Shown in pieces: positions 36,467 through 36,781 of a stretch of 36,781 nt of DNA (positions within the stretch are counted from its first letter, which is position 1; the number at the start of each line of letters is the position of its first letter). The position numbers and the translations under genes are program-made. The notes under the pieces were generated by a model. That model had not been told where the DNA came from. It searched no databases and was given only the letters and a program-made list of their open reading frames with translations. The DNA comes from Candidatus Poribacteria bacterium (GTDB taxonomy: Bacteria > Poribacteria > WGA-4E > WGA-3G), in contig JAPPBX010000016.1 of assembly GCA_026702755.1 (NCBI GenBank), forward strand, positions 1-36,781, given 5' to 3'.

Positions 36467-36781
36467 TTATTGTTTTTTGAGATCTGCCCAAGTGCCAACG
36501 ACGGTCTTTTTGACGAGAGACGGGGCAGCAGGCACAGGAACGGGAACCGTCCACTCACTTCTGATGTAGGTCGCCGCATCCCAGTCGAGACTCTCAAGCA
36601 GCACGTTCCGTAAAACTCTTGGATCCTCCATCTCCTTGAGTGCTTGGAAAATACCACCTTGCTTGTAGCAGGCGATGCCAAAGTCTATCTTGCGACCTGT
36701 GTCATCATAGAGCCGATAATCAAAGCCTGGAACGGTTGCTCCCGTGAAGCCCATTCCTATCATCGGGAAGGGTGTCTCTTC
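36467..36781 (-). CDS. Partial CDS, unknown, with TxW tail
   Basis: The reading frame runs off the window edge; 104 codons are visible (the Met at 36763 is probably internal, since EETPFP continues upstream). Visible part: MGFTGATVPGFDYRLYDDTG, KIDFGIACYKQGGIFQALKE, a Trp before a Val/Pro-rich spacer (VPVPVPAAPS), then VKKTVVGTWADLKKQ-stop, which matches the C-terminal motif of the LamG and kelch proteins. No fold recognised. Confidence 0.6.
   Translation of the reverse strand, partial: EETPFPMIGMGFTGATVPGFDYRLYDDTGRKIDFGIACYKQGGIFQALKEMEDPRVLRNVLLESLDWDAATYIRSEWTVPVPVPAAPSLVKKTVVGTWADLKKQ

Overview
The window looks like a chromosomal segment of an uncultured Gram-negative bacterium, most likely Candidatus Poribacteria or a close relative. 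This is an inference: there is no rRNA or other phylogenetic marker here. The reasons are the outer-membrane barrels, a LolA-like protein, many exported LamG and kelch proteins, a DUF5916 protein, and a dense scatter of small palindromic repeats. GC content looks intermediate, genes are short-spaced on both strands, and TTG and GTG starts occur. I saw no tRNA, rRNA, CRISPR array, transposase gene or phage module.

Layout. 0-1.2 kb: a gene remnant, a palindromic repeat and a fused MNT-HEPN (toxin-antitoxin type) gene with its own palindromic operator. 1.2-3.9 kb: envelope genes (small membrane protein, LolA-like, YidD with signal peptide, TPR/DUF5683). 3.9-9.2 kb: a divergent sugar-degradation-like locus (GHL15-type TIM barrel and LamG protein on the minus strand, a clan GH-D-like glycosidase and a second LamG protein on the plus strand) with a perfect palindrome inside one promoter. 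9.7-13 kb: an exported protein with the domain order of glucan water dikinases, and a six-kelch protein, each next to one copy of a 119-120 bp MITE. 13.2-18 kb: a minus-strand run of DUF5916 barrel, O-methyltransferase, DUF3500 and chorismate-lyase-like genes. 18.1-19 kb: a TPR protein whose N-terminus looks derived from an ECF sigma factor. 19-24 kb: fused TRAP permease, lipoprotein protease-TPR, Gfo/Idh/MocA oxidoreductase. 24.1-30 kb: a metal-homeostasis operon. 30-36.8 kb: barrel protein, GIY-YIG-like T5orf172 protein, orphan HicB, exported thioredoxin/DUF255 protein fused to a DsbD-alpha-like domain, a HicB-like/RelE-like pair, a third LamG protein and a truncated gene at the edge.

The best understood system is the metal operon: a DtxR/MntR regulator behind a consensus sigma-70 promoter with an overlapping TTTAGG-N4-CCTAAA operator and a structured leader, then an MbfA-type ferritin-like/VIT1 exporter and a complete TroABCD-type Mn/Zn importer. 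One regulator and one visible promoter therefore head genes for both efflux and uptake.

The most unusual signal is protein-level. Five proteins of three unrelated types (three LamG, one kelch, one unknown) end within 3-7 residues after a shared motif, hydrophobic-x-T-x-W-[GA]-x-hydrophobic-K, written with different codons. Four of them start with a signal peptide and the fifth is cut by the window edge. It behaves like a C-terminal sorting or anchoring tag that I cannot match to a described one.
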